Positions 14,869 through 22,088 of a stretch of 33,444 bases of DNA are shown here, one piece after another. The DNA comes from Oscillospiraceae bacterium. Its GTDB lineage: Bacteria; Bacillota; Clostridia; Oscillospirales; Acutalibacteraceae. Every line of letters starts with the position of its first letter. Position 1 is the stretch's first letter. Position numbers and translations under genes: made by a program. The DNA lies in the NCBI GenBank assembly GCA_015065445.1, contig SVQF01000009.1:1-33444 (forward strand), read 5' to 3'. The notes under the pieces are model-generated. The model searched no databases. It was not told where the DNA came from and worked only from the letters and a program-made list of their open reading frames with translations.

Positions 14869-14882
14869 ATTCCGAGCCTTAT
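14859..14882. repeat. Exact 12-bp tandem duplication at the terminator
   Basis: TCCGAGCCTTAT occurs twice head to tail (14859-14870 and 14871-14882). One copy is the terminator's 5' arm on the minus strand and the other contains the stop codon of the FkbM gene. Confidence 0.9.
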
Positions 14883-15931
14883 ATTACACAGTAAAAATTG
14901 CTCTCCCACGCAGGAATGTACTTGGAGTGCCTGAAGTAAATATTATAATCAGGGCATAGTTCAAGTACTTTAAGCGGCAGTGCAAACAAATCCTCATTCC
15001 TGTGGTACGCACATATATATAGCTTAGGGCGGTACTTTTTAACGGTCTTTTCAAGTCCGCAAAGTGCCTTCATCTCCGCACCTTCAATGTCCATTTTGAT
15101 AAAAGTGGGGGAGAGTTCAAGCGAGTCAACGTCAATCACGTCAACGCTGACTCCATCGGCAGAAAGTCTGGAGTTCCTGCCTGCCTTTTTTGCAAAAATC
15201 AGCGTGTCTTTCTTGTCCCACGCCCCCATATTAAGACAGGTTATGTCAAACAGTTCCTCGGTGTTTTTCAGCAGTTTTTTAAAATTTCTTTCGTCAGGTT
15301 CAAGTGCGGTTATGTAGTCATACTCGCCGCCCGTTGCCTCAAGAAATTCGGCAATAGTGTCGCCGTCATATGCACCGAGGTCAATGATGTTTTCGTGTGG
15401 GTTAAGATTTAAAATATCGCTGTAAACTTCATCCTTGTTACAAAATGAACGCAGCAGATATTTTATCTTTCCGCTCACTTTGTAATTAAGAATATCGGCA
15501 TAAACACGTCTGCTTTCGTCATCTGCAAGAAAATTATATACAAGGTCAAATTTATCCTCATTCTCTGCAATAAACTCACGGCAGAACAATCCGCCGCCTG
15601 CTACGGGAACATCGGGTGCAAATACAGTATGCTCGCTGTCAATTTTGCTTATCGTGTCAATCACGCTGTTAAGCCTCGAGGCAAAGCACAGTACAACGTT
15701 AAAGTCGTCGTACTTTTCATACACTTCGCTGTATTTCAGTACCTTGTAACCTTTAAAACTGTGGCCACGCACAAACTCGTCAGACGCAAAAATATCGGCA
15801 ACCTCTATTCCGTATCCGTCAAGTGTTGCCATAATCTTTTCAGCACCGAGTCCCATTCCGTAAAGAACAACGGGCTTGCCGTCGTTTTTAAGTGTGTCCC
15901 ACACATTTTGTTCTTTAATGAGTTCTGTCAT
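14879..15931 (-). CDS. FkbM-family SAM-dependent methyltransferase with N-terminal Rossmann-like domain
   Basis: At 350 aa, the C-terminal half is an FkbM methyltransferase: IIDLGAYDGDTIAEFLE (SAM-binding motif I), ALEPDERNFKKL, and the family hallmark IKMDIEGAEMKAL. The N-terminal ~110 residues read like a nucleotide-binding domain: KPVVLYGMGLGAEKIMATLDGYGIEVADIFASDEF, then YDDFNVVLCFAS. The same arrangement occurs in proteins that modify sugars or polysaccharides. FkbM enzymes O-methylate hydroxyls on sugars or polyketides; the acceptor here is unknown. The ATG overlaps the TatD stop by 4 bases. It is the last gene of its operon. Confidence 0.88.
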   Translation of the reverse strand: MTELIKEQNVWDTLKNDGKPVVLYGMGLGAEKIMATLDGYGIEVADIFASDEFVRGHSFKGYKVLKYSEVYEKYDDFNVVLCFASRLNSVIDTISKIDSEHTVFAPDVPVAGGGLFCREFIAENEDKFDLVYNFLADDESRRVYADILNYKVSGKIKYLLRSFCNKDEVYSDILNLNPHENIIDLGAYDGDTIAEFLEATGGEYDYITALEPDERNFKKLLKNTEELFDITCLNMGAWDKKDTLIFAKKAGRNSRLSADGVSVDVIDVDSLELSPTFIKMDIEGAEMKALCGLEKTVKKYRPKLYICAYHRNEDLFALPLKVLELCPDYNIYFRHSKYIPAWESNFYCVI

Positions 15932-16692
15932 AGTTCAAATAATTTCTTTGCGTTTTCACTTGTAATGTCAAGAATTTCCTGTGCGTCCATATCAAGTACA
16001 TCGCCAATACGCTCAGCGATATGCGGAATATACGACGAGTCGTTTCGCTTACCTCTGTGCGGCACGGGTGCAAGATATGGGCAGTCAGTTTCAAGCACAA
16101 GGCGGTCAAGCGGAATATCTTTTACCACCTCAAGACTCTTTCGTGCGTTTTTAAAAGTAACAACGCCGTTAAGCCCGATGTACATACCGATTTTTATAAT
16201 TTCCCTTGCCATTTCCACGCTGCCCGAAAAACAGTGTAAAACGCCCTTCGGTTTGGTTTCTTTAAGTATGTCAAGCGTGTCGCCGTGAGCCTCTCTGTCG
16301 TGTACAATAACGGGCATATCAAGTCGTTTTGCAAGCAAAATCTGTTCTCTGAAAAAGTCCTTTTGCACATCTTTTGTGCTGCTCATCCAGTGATAGTCAA
16401 GTCCGATTTCACCGATTGCCACGCATTTTCTGTGTGCGGCAATTCTCTCAATATCCGCTAAATCACCAATGGTGTAGCCCTCTAAATTCTCGGGATGAAA
16501 ACCCGCCGCAAAGTACATAAAGCCAAACTTTTCGGCAAGTTCCATATTCGCTTTTGATGTAGGCGTGTCTACTCCGCAGGACACAACTGTGCAAACGCCT
16601 TTGTCCTCAATTGACGAGAGCAGTTCGATTCTGTCCTCATCAAACTGCCCGTCATCATAATGTGAATGTGTGTCAAATATATTTGTGTACAT
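15928..16692 (-). CDS. TatD-family metal-dependent hydrolase (deoxyribonuclease)
   Basis: A 254-residue TIM-barrel amidohydrolase-like enzyme. The metal ligands and signatures run in order: FDTHSHYDDGQFD, AIGEIGLDYHW, MPVIVHDREAHGDTLDIL, GVLHCFSG, and LVLETDCPYLAPVPHRGKRNDSSYI. TatD proteins are 3'-5' DNA/RNA exonucleases, some also acting on D-aminoacyl-tRNA. metG followed by tatD is a common Firmicutes arrangement, and here the ATG is 2 bases after the metG stop. No good ribosome site is visible, so translation is probably coupled. Confidence 0.94.
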   Translation of the reverse strand: MYTNIFDTHSHYDDGQFDEDRIELLSSIEDKGVCTVVSCGVDTPTSKANMELAEKFGFMYFAAGFHPENLEGYTIGDLADIERIAAHRKCVAIGEIGLDYHWMSSTKDVQKDFFREQILLAKRLDMPVIVHDREAHGDTLDILKETKPKGVLHCFSGSVEMAREIIKIGMYIGLNGVVTFKNARKSLEVVKDIPLDRLVLETDCPYLAPVPHRGKRNDSSYIPHIAERIGDVLDMDAQEILDITSENAKKLFEL

Positions 16693-16694
16693 AA

Positions 16695-18635
16695 TTAACA
16701 GATTTTTGCTCCTACGGGCAGGTCAACAAACGTAACTGCAACTACTCCGTCCTTCTCGCCCGAAAGCAGCATACCTTCGCTGATTTCACCGCAGAGTTTA
16801 ACGGGTTTGAGATTTGTTACAATAATCGCCTTCTTGCCGACTAAATCTTCGGGCTTGTACCACTTTGCAATACCCGATACAATCTGTCTTGTTTTTCCGC
16901 TGCCGTCGTTAAGCTGCAACTTTAAGAGTTTGTTTGATTTTTTGATTTTTTCACATTCAAGAATTTCTGCAACTCTGAGGTCGGACTTAAAGAATTCGTC
17001 AATAGTGATTTCTTCAATTTTTTCCTCTTTCTCAGGCTTAGCCTTTTCCTCAGCCTTTGCAGCTGCTTCCTGCTTTGCCGCTATGTCGGCAAGCATCTTT
17101 TCGGTGTCAATTCTCTGGAAGAGTGCCTCTGCATTGCCTACTTTTACACCGCCTTTAGTAGCACCGAAAGTGCCGAGTGATTCATAATCTTTAATATCGC
17201 AGTTCATCTGACTAAAGATTTTTTCACTTGTCTCGGGCATAAAGGGCGAAAGAAGCACCGCAATAAATCTGATTGATTCAAGAAGATTGTAAAGCACTGT
17301 GCCGAGTCTTGCTTTTTTACTTTCGTCCTTTGCAAGAGCCCACGGCATAGTCTCGTCGATGTATTTGTTTGAACGCTTGGCAAGATTAAGCACTGCCTCA
17401 ATTGCGTCTGCAACACGGTATGTGGTAAAACATTCTTCAACCTTCTTTACCGTGTCGAGTGCAAACTGACTGAGTTCACCGTCAACAGCTTCGCTCTCGC
17501 AAGGTTTCTGAACAACGCCGTCAAAGTACTTGTTCTGCATTGCAATCGTTCTGTTTACAAGATTGCCGAATGTGTTTGCAAGGTCGCTGTTAAAGCGTTC
17601 AATAATCGTTTCGTAGGTGATTGAACCGTCGCTCGCATACGGCATTTCGGAAAGAAGATAGTATCTTACTGCGTCAACGCCAAGCAGATTTACAAGGTCG
17701 TCAGCATAGATAACATTACCACGTGACTTGCTCATTTTGTCCTCGCCAAACAAAAGCCACGGATGGCCGAATACTTGCTTTGGAAGCGGCTCGCCGAGAG
17801 CCATAAGCATAATCGGCCAGTAAATTGTGTGAAAACGAACAATGTCCTTGCCGATGATGTGAACATCTGCAGGCCAGTACTTTTTGTACATATCGCTCGG
17901 TCCGTCAGGGTCGTAGCCAATACCTGTAATATAGTTTGAAAGTGCGTCAATCCATACGTAAACAACGTGGTCGGGGTCAAAGTCAACGGGAATGCCCCAC
18001 TTGAACGAAGTACGGCTTACGCACAAGTCCTGAAGTCCGGGCTTAATAAAGTTATTGAGCATCTCTTTTTTACGTGGTTCGGGATAGATGAAGTTCTCGT
18101 TTTGCTCAATATAGTCCTCAAGCTGCTTCTGATATTTTGAAAGGCGAAGGAAATACGCCTCTTCTTTTGCGGGCTTTACCTCACGCCCGCAGTCGGGGCA
18201 CTTGCCGTCAACAAGCTGACTCTCGGTCCAGAAACTCTCACAGGGTGTGCAGTACATACCTTCGTACTCGCCCTTGTAGATGTCGTCCTGCTCGTAAAGT
18301 TTTCTGAAAATCTTCTGAATAACTCTCTCGTGGTAGTCGTCAGTTGTTCTGATAAACTTGTCATAACTTGTGTTAAGCAGATCGCATATTTCTCTGATTT
18401 CTCCGGCAACCTTGTCAACATACTGCTTAGGCGTAACGCCTGCCGCTTTTGCGTATTCCTCAATCTTCTGACCGTGTTCGTCAGTTCCCGTAAGGAAGAA
18501 AACATCCTTGCCCTGCAGCCTTTTGTAACGTGCTATGGCGTCTGTCAGTACAATTTCGTAACTGTTTCCGATGTGCGGCTTGCGTGATGTGTAGGCAATC
18601 GCCGTTGTGATATAAAACTTTTCTCTGTCTGCCAT
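16695..18635 (-). CDS. metG: Methionyl-tRNA synthetase with C-terminal tRNA-binding domain
   Basis: 646 aa. The catalytic domain has YTSRKPHIGNSYE (HIGH motif as HIGN), a zinc knuckle CTPCESFW...CPDCGREV, WIDALSNYITGIGYD, and KMSKSRGNV (KMSKS loop). An anticodon-binding helical domain follows, then a charged Ala/Lys/Glu linker (about residues 505-540). The C-terminus is an OB-fold tRNA-binding domain (DLRVAEILECEKIKKSNKLLKLQL...GMLLSGEKDGV), which helps dimerisation and tRNA capture. AAAGGAG precedes the ATG. It follows the small lipoprotein gene by 11 bases and shows no T-box leader. Confidence 0.97.
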   Translation of the reverse strand: MADREKFYITTAIAYTSRKPHIGNSYEIVLTDAIARYKRLQGKDVFFLTGTDEHGQKIEEYAKAAGVTPKQYVDKVAGEIREICDLLNTSYDKFIRTTDDYHERVIQKIFRKLYEQDDIYKGEYEGMYCTPCESFWTESQLVDGKCPDCGREVKPAKEEAYFLRLSKYQKQLEDYIEQNENFIYPEPRKKEMLNNFIKPGLQDLCVSRTSFKWGIPVDFDPDHVVYVWIDALSNYITGIGYDPDGPSDMYKKYWPADVHIIGKDIVRFHTIYWPIMLMALGEPLPKQVFGHPWLLFGEDKMSKSRGNVIYADDLVNLLGVDAVRYYLLSEMPYASDGSITYETIIERFNSDLANTFGNLVNRTIAMQNKYFDGVVQKPCESEAVDGELSQFALDTVKKVEECFTTYRVADAIEAVLNLAKRSNKYIDETMPWALAKDESKKARLGTVLYNLLESIRFIAVLLSPFMPETSEKIFSQMNCDIKDYESLGTFGATKGGVKVGNAEALFQRIDTEKMLADIAAKQEAAAKAEEKAKPEKEEKIEEITIDEFFKSDLRVAEILECEKIKKSNKLLKLQLNDGSGKTRQIVSGIAKWYKPEDLVGKKAIIVTNLKPVKLCGEISEGMLLSGEKDGVVAVTFVDLPVGAKIC

Positions 18636-18646
18636 TTTTATCTCCT

Positions 18647-19120
18647 TTATACAAGCATATTCCAGTGATTGACTTCGCCTGTTCCCGTTATTGTTTCTGT
18701 AACGTCTGCGGTGCTGAGGTCAACCGTAACTCTGGCATATTCCTTGCCGTTTTTGTCTGTAACTTTGTAATTCTTTTTGCTGCCCTTACCGCTGTCTTCA
18801 GTAACGGTGTAAAGCGAGCCGTAAAAGTTTTTAAGTTCGTCCAGTGCCACATCTGCCTCAATCGACGACGCACTCTCTTCTGTGGTCTTTTCCGTTTCGC
18901 TTACTGCGGTTATGGGTTTTGCGTCATCGGGTGATGGTTCTTCGTTTGTACCATTTGAATTTCCACTGCCTGCTTTTTTGTCCGCCGATGTGCTTGTCAG
19001 AAGGGAAGGGTCTGTTGCCTTGTTTGTAAGTTTGTCTTCAACTTTCTGAGCACACGCAGCAAAGATAAGGCAGAATACAAGCATTATTACAATTGCAGTG
19101 ATTTCGTGCTTTGCGTTCAT
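18647..19120 (-). CDS. Small putative lipoprotein, unknown function
   Basis: No family recognised. Start chosen at ATG 19120 (157 aa) with ATAGGAGGGA upstream; the track's 19153 start overlaps nagB. A short N-terminus, a hydrophobic segment (ITAIVIMLVFCLIFAAC) and the cysteine suggest a lipoprotein signal, although Phe rather than Leu sits at -3. A low-complexity Ser/Thr/Asp/Glu/Lys linker follows (residues ~30-85). A compact C-terminal domain (~85-157) reads DELKNFYGSLYTVTEDSGKGSKKNYKVTDKNGKEYARVTVDLSTADVTETI, which looks like two beta hairpins of a PepSY-like or similar small fold. It probably sits on the outer face of the membrane. Confidence 0.7.
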   Translation of the reverse strand: MNAKHEITAIVIMLVFCLIFAACAQKVEDKLTNKATDPSLLTSTSADKKAGSGNSNGTNEEPSPDDAKPITAVSETEKTTEESASSIEADVALDELKNFYGSLYTVTEDSGKGSKKNYKVTDKNGKEYARVTVDLSTADVTETITGTGEVNHWNMLV

Positions 19121-19130
19121 ACAGTCCCTC

Positions 19131-19856
19131 CTATAAAAGTGATGCTGCTCCACGGTCGAGCATAAGCGTTACGTCAGTGTGGAACTGAAGTACCGACGCA
19201 GGACAGTCGGGAGTTACATTACCGTCAATAAGCTGTTTTATTGCCTTTGCCTTGTGTTCGCTGAGTGCGATAATAAGAATTCTTTTTGCCTGCATTATTG
19301 AGCCTATACCCATTGTAACTGCGTGAGTCGGCACGTCTTCAACCGAATCAAAAAATCTGGAGTTGTCTTTGATGGTTGACTCCTTCAGTGCTACAACGTG
19401 GCTCCAACGCTGAAAGGCGTCAGCAGGCTCGTTAAATGCAATGTGTCCGTTAGAACCGATGCCGAGCAGCTGAATATCTATTCCGCCTGCAGCTTTGATT
19501 TTCTTTTCATAGTTTTCGCACTCGAGTTCAAGATTATATGCGTTTCCGTTAAGAAAATTGATGTTTTCGTCAGGTATGTTTATGTGGTCAAAAAGATTCT
19601 GATACATAAACGTGTGGTACGAATTCTTGTCCTTTACATTAAGGTTGCAGTATTCGTCAAGGTTGAAGGTCGTGACCTTTGAAAAATCAACGGCACCCTG
19701 CTCGTAAAGGTTTACCATATGTTTGTAAGCTTTAAGCGGCGTTGAGCCCGTTGCAAGACCGAGTACGGAATCGGGCTTTTGCAGCACCTGACCGCACATA
19801 TAGTAGCCTGCGGCTATACCAATTTGTTCTTCCGTGTCAAAAACAAGTACGTTCAT
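19131..19856 (-). CDS. nagB: Glucosamine-6-phosphate deaminase
   Basis: Converts glucosamine-6-phosphate to fructose-6-phosphate and ammonia, linking amino-sugar use to glycolysis. The 241-residue length suits the Gram-positive form, which lacks the C-terminal allosteric extension of the E. coli enzyme. Motifs seen are LGLATGSTPLKAYKHMV, FNLDEYCNL (catalytic Asp), SYHTFMYQNLFDHINI, and LLGIGSNGHIAFNEPADAF (active-site His-Glu). AGGAGG lies 9 bases before the ATG, which overlaps the VanZ-like stop (ATGA). No nagA is nearby, so this may be the housekeeping deaminase. Confidence 0.95.
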   Translation of the reverse strand: MNVLVFDTEEQIGIAAGYYMCGQVLQKPDSVLGLATGSTPLKAYKHMVNLYEQGAVDFSKVTTFNLDEYCNLNVKDKNSYHTFMYQNLFDHINIPDENINFLNGNAYNLELECENYEKKIKAAGGIDIQLLGIGSNGHIAFNEPADAFQRWSHVVALKESTIKDNSRFFDSVEDVPTHAVTMGIGSIMQAKRILIIALSEHKAKAIKQLIDGNVTPDCPASVLQFHTDVTLMLDRGAASLL

Positions 19857-20314
19857 TTGTTTTGCCTCCTTGTTTTAAAGTCTTTCGCTTTATTAAAAAC
19901 AAAATATATCAAACAAAATATTGTCGCACCCAAAACCGCACCGAGCGTGTCAATAGCCCAGTCACGCAGTTCACACGACCTGCCCGGTACAAAAATCTGA
20001 TGCACCTCGTCGCTCACCGCATAAAGTGAAGTGAATATAATCGGCAGATAAATTTTGTTTTTTCCAAATGTATAATACATCGCCGCACTCATAAGCAGTG
20101 CGGTGCCTGTGTATTCAAGAAAATGAGCACATTTTCTAACAATAAAATCTGTGGCGTTTACGCCGAAAATTCTGTATAAAAACTGAATAATAAACCCGCT
20201 TTGTTCGTTGGAACGGTCGGCACTTCTCGACGAAAAGTAAAATATTATGCAAAAGCACGCAGCCGTAAGACACCATAATACCGCAGCGGCTTTTTTGTTT
20301 TTGTTATTTTTCAC
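19853..20314 (-). CDS. VanZ-like membrane protein
   Basis: 153 aa from GTG 20314, chosen because GAGGAAAT sits just upstream; the ATG at 20332 (159 aa) has no visible ribosome site. The VanZ-like signature is strong: VRKCAHFLEYTGTALLMSAA and YAVSDEVHQIFVPGRSCELRDWAIDTLGAVLGA, within four hydrophobic helices. VanZ of Enterococcus gives low-level teicoplanin resistance; most homologues are chromosomal membrane proteins of unknown role. It lies in an operon between a solute-binding lipoprotein and nagB, overlapping both or nearly so. Confidence 0.88.
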   Translation of the reverse strand: MKNNKNKKAAAVLWCLTAACFCIIFYFSSRSADRSNEQSGFIIQFLYRIFGVNATDFIVRKCAHFLEYTGTALLMSAAMYYTFGKNKIYLPIIFTSLYAVSDEVHQIFVPGRSCELRDWAIDTLGAVLGATIFCLIYFVFNKAKDFKTRRQNK

Positions 20315-20315
20315 A

Positions 20316-21998
20316 CTATTTCCTCGTTGCATTTACAAAACTTATTCTTCCCGTTCCGCTGTGAAACTGTACGCCGCTTACGCCGGTTGCCTGAACATAG
20401 TATCCCGTTTCATAAATCATAGGATACAGTGCGTACGAGTTAATTATCTGTTTTTCTGCCGCTTTAATCTGTTCGGATTTTGACTTGAGGTCAGACGCTT
20501 TTTCAGCCTTGGAAAGAGTGCTTTCAACCTTCTTTTTGTCAATGCCTCTTGCGGTAGTTACAACGTATCTTAAAAATGAAATAGCCGAGTCAGATGTTGC
20601 CCTCAGCGGTACCATTGCAATATCATAATTCCCTTTGACCATAGCGGTTTTCATTTCCGCCTCAGTCATTGTCTGTACCTTTATCACAAAGTCAATCTTG
20701 TCGCCGTCGTCGTTGCGAACAACAGTCGCAATGCCGCTTTGTATTCCCTGAAGGGTCTGCTTCATAGCGTTCTCCATTTCGGGAACAGTAATAACGTTAA
20801 CAGTTACGTCGGTAACATCAAGTGCTTTAAGACCTGCTTTCCAGAGCGAAATGCTCTTTTTGTTGTTTTGCCTGTAAACCGTTGTGCCTGTTGCGTCAAC
20901 GGCGTTGTTGGCGCCGATTTTGCACGAGGAGGGGGTGAGCGTCTTTGCGTCACTGAGATAGATTTCTTCGGGCTCATTAAGTCTTTCAAACCCAAGGCAG
21001 AACGCTCTGCGAAGAGTCCTTGAAGAAAATACAGAACTCGTTGTGTTAAACTGCATTGCCCAGGTTGTGTCAATATACGGCTGAGAAGTGAGTCCGTCGT
21101 TTTCAAGAAGGTCGCCGATTTCGGTTCCTTTAAGGAATGCTGCGTCATAGTATCCCGATGTCAGTTTGGATACGGTGTCGTCGTCCTTGTCGGCAATTTT
21201 GAGAGTAAGTTCGCTTGCGGATGCAGGGAAGTCGCCCTTATAATTGTCATTCTTTTTAAGCAGGTAAGATGTTTCAAGCACCTGGCTGAGATAAAACTGT
21301 CCGTTAAAAAGAGTGTACTTGGTTTTCAGTCCGTATCTGCCTTTTGTAGCGTTAAAGAATTCCTCGTTGCAGGGCATAGCCACGGCACTCGTCAGCGTGT
21401 CCATCATAGCGTCGTCACGGTAGGCGAGCTTTATTTCAAGCGTGTAGTCGTCAAGTGCCTTAACACCGAGCTTGCTTTTGTCCGCTTTGCCGCTGTATAC
21501 CGCACTTGCGTTTTTGATTGACGCAATAGTCGAAAACAGCGGACACTGTGTTTCGGGCGAAGCAGCCCTTTGCAGTGCAAAAACAAAGTCGTTGGCGGTG
21601 ATGTCGGGATTGAATTCCTTACCAAGCATTTCAAGTCGCTCGTCCTTGAATTCGCCTTTGTGTTCACCCTCTTCGTATTTGTCGGTGTTGATATTCCACT
21701 TAATGCCTTTTTTCAGATGAAACGTGTAGGTCAGCCCGTCAGAACTTATGTCCCAGCTGTCGGCTACGCCTTTTCGCACAGTGCCGTCGTCATCTTTACG
21801 TATAAGACCTTCAAACGTGTTTTCAATAATAAGAAATTCATCGCTCGTAGACGCAACCTGCGGGTCGTAACTGTTTACGTTCGCAGAAAACGGATAAATA
21901 AAATCAATAAACTTCTTGCCCGAGCATGCAGAAAAAATCCCTGTCACAAATATGACGGAAAGCAGTATGCATATACTACGTTTTGCAAACTTTTTCAT
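20316..21998 (-). CDS. Extracellular solute-binding protein, family 5 (peptide/nickel ABC type)
   Basis: A 560-residue lipoprotein: MKKFAKRSICILLSVIFVTGIFSAC gives a signal peptide and lipobox. The mature part follows the oligopeptide-binding family: NSYDPQVASTSDEFLIIENTFEGLIRKDDDGTVRKGVADSWDISSDGLTYTFHLKKGIKW, then ITANDFVFALQRAASPET. Proteins of this group capture peptides outside the membrane and deliver them to an ABC permease. No permease or ATPase gene is adjacent, so it is an orphan receptor here. It is the first gene of its operon, with a good promoter and CGGAG before the ATG. Confidence 0.9.
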   Translation of the reverse strand: MKKFAKRSICILLSVIFVTGIFSACSGKKFIDFIYPFSANVNSYDPQVASTSDEFLIIENTFEGLIRKDDDGTVRKGVADSWDISSDGLTYTFHLKKGIKWNINTDKYEEGEHKGEFKDERLEMLGKEFNPDITANDFVFALQRAASPETQCPLFSTIASIKNASAVYSGKADKSKLGVKALDDYTLEIKLAYRDDAMMDTLTSAVAMPCNEEFFNATKGRYGLKTKYTLFNGQFYLSQVLETSYLLKKNDNYKGDFPASASELTLKIADKDDDTVSKLTSGYYDAAFLKGTEIGDLLENDGLTSQPYIDTTWAMQFNTTSSVFSSRTLRRAFCLGFERLNEPEEIYLSDAKTLTPSSCKIGANNAVDATGTTVYRQNNKKSISLWKAGLKALDVTDVTVNVITVPEMENAMKQTLQGIQSGIATVVRNDDGDKIDFVIKVQTMTEAEMKTAMVKGNYDIAMVPLRATSDSAISFLRYVVTTARGIDKKKVESTLSKAEKASDLKSKSEQIKAAEKQIINSYALYPMIYETGYYVQATGVSGVQFHSGTGRISFVNATRK

Positions 21999-22025
21999 AA
22001 CATCGCTCCGAAAATTGATTTATAT

Positions 22026-22054
22026 ATTATATCAAACAATAATTATAATTTCAA
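22026..22054 (-). promoter_or_regulatory. Sigma-A promoter of the solute-binding protein operon
   Basis: On the minus strand, TTGAAA (22054-22049) and TATAAT (22031-22026) are 17 bases apart. They sit within the 90-base gap after uvrA, which has no visible terminator, so some read-through from uvrA is possible. Confidence 0.8.
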
Positions 22055-22088
22055 TATTATTCTGATTTTATTTCATTGTACTTGGAAG

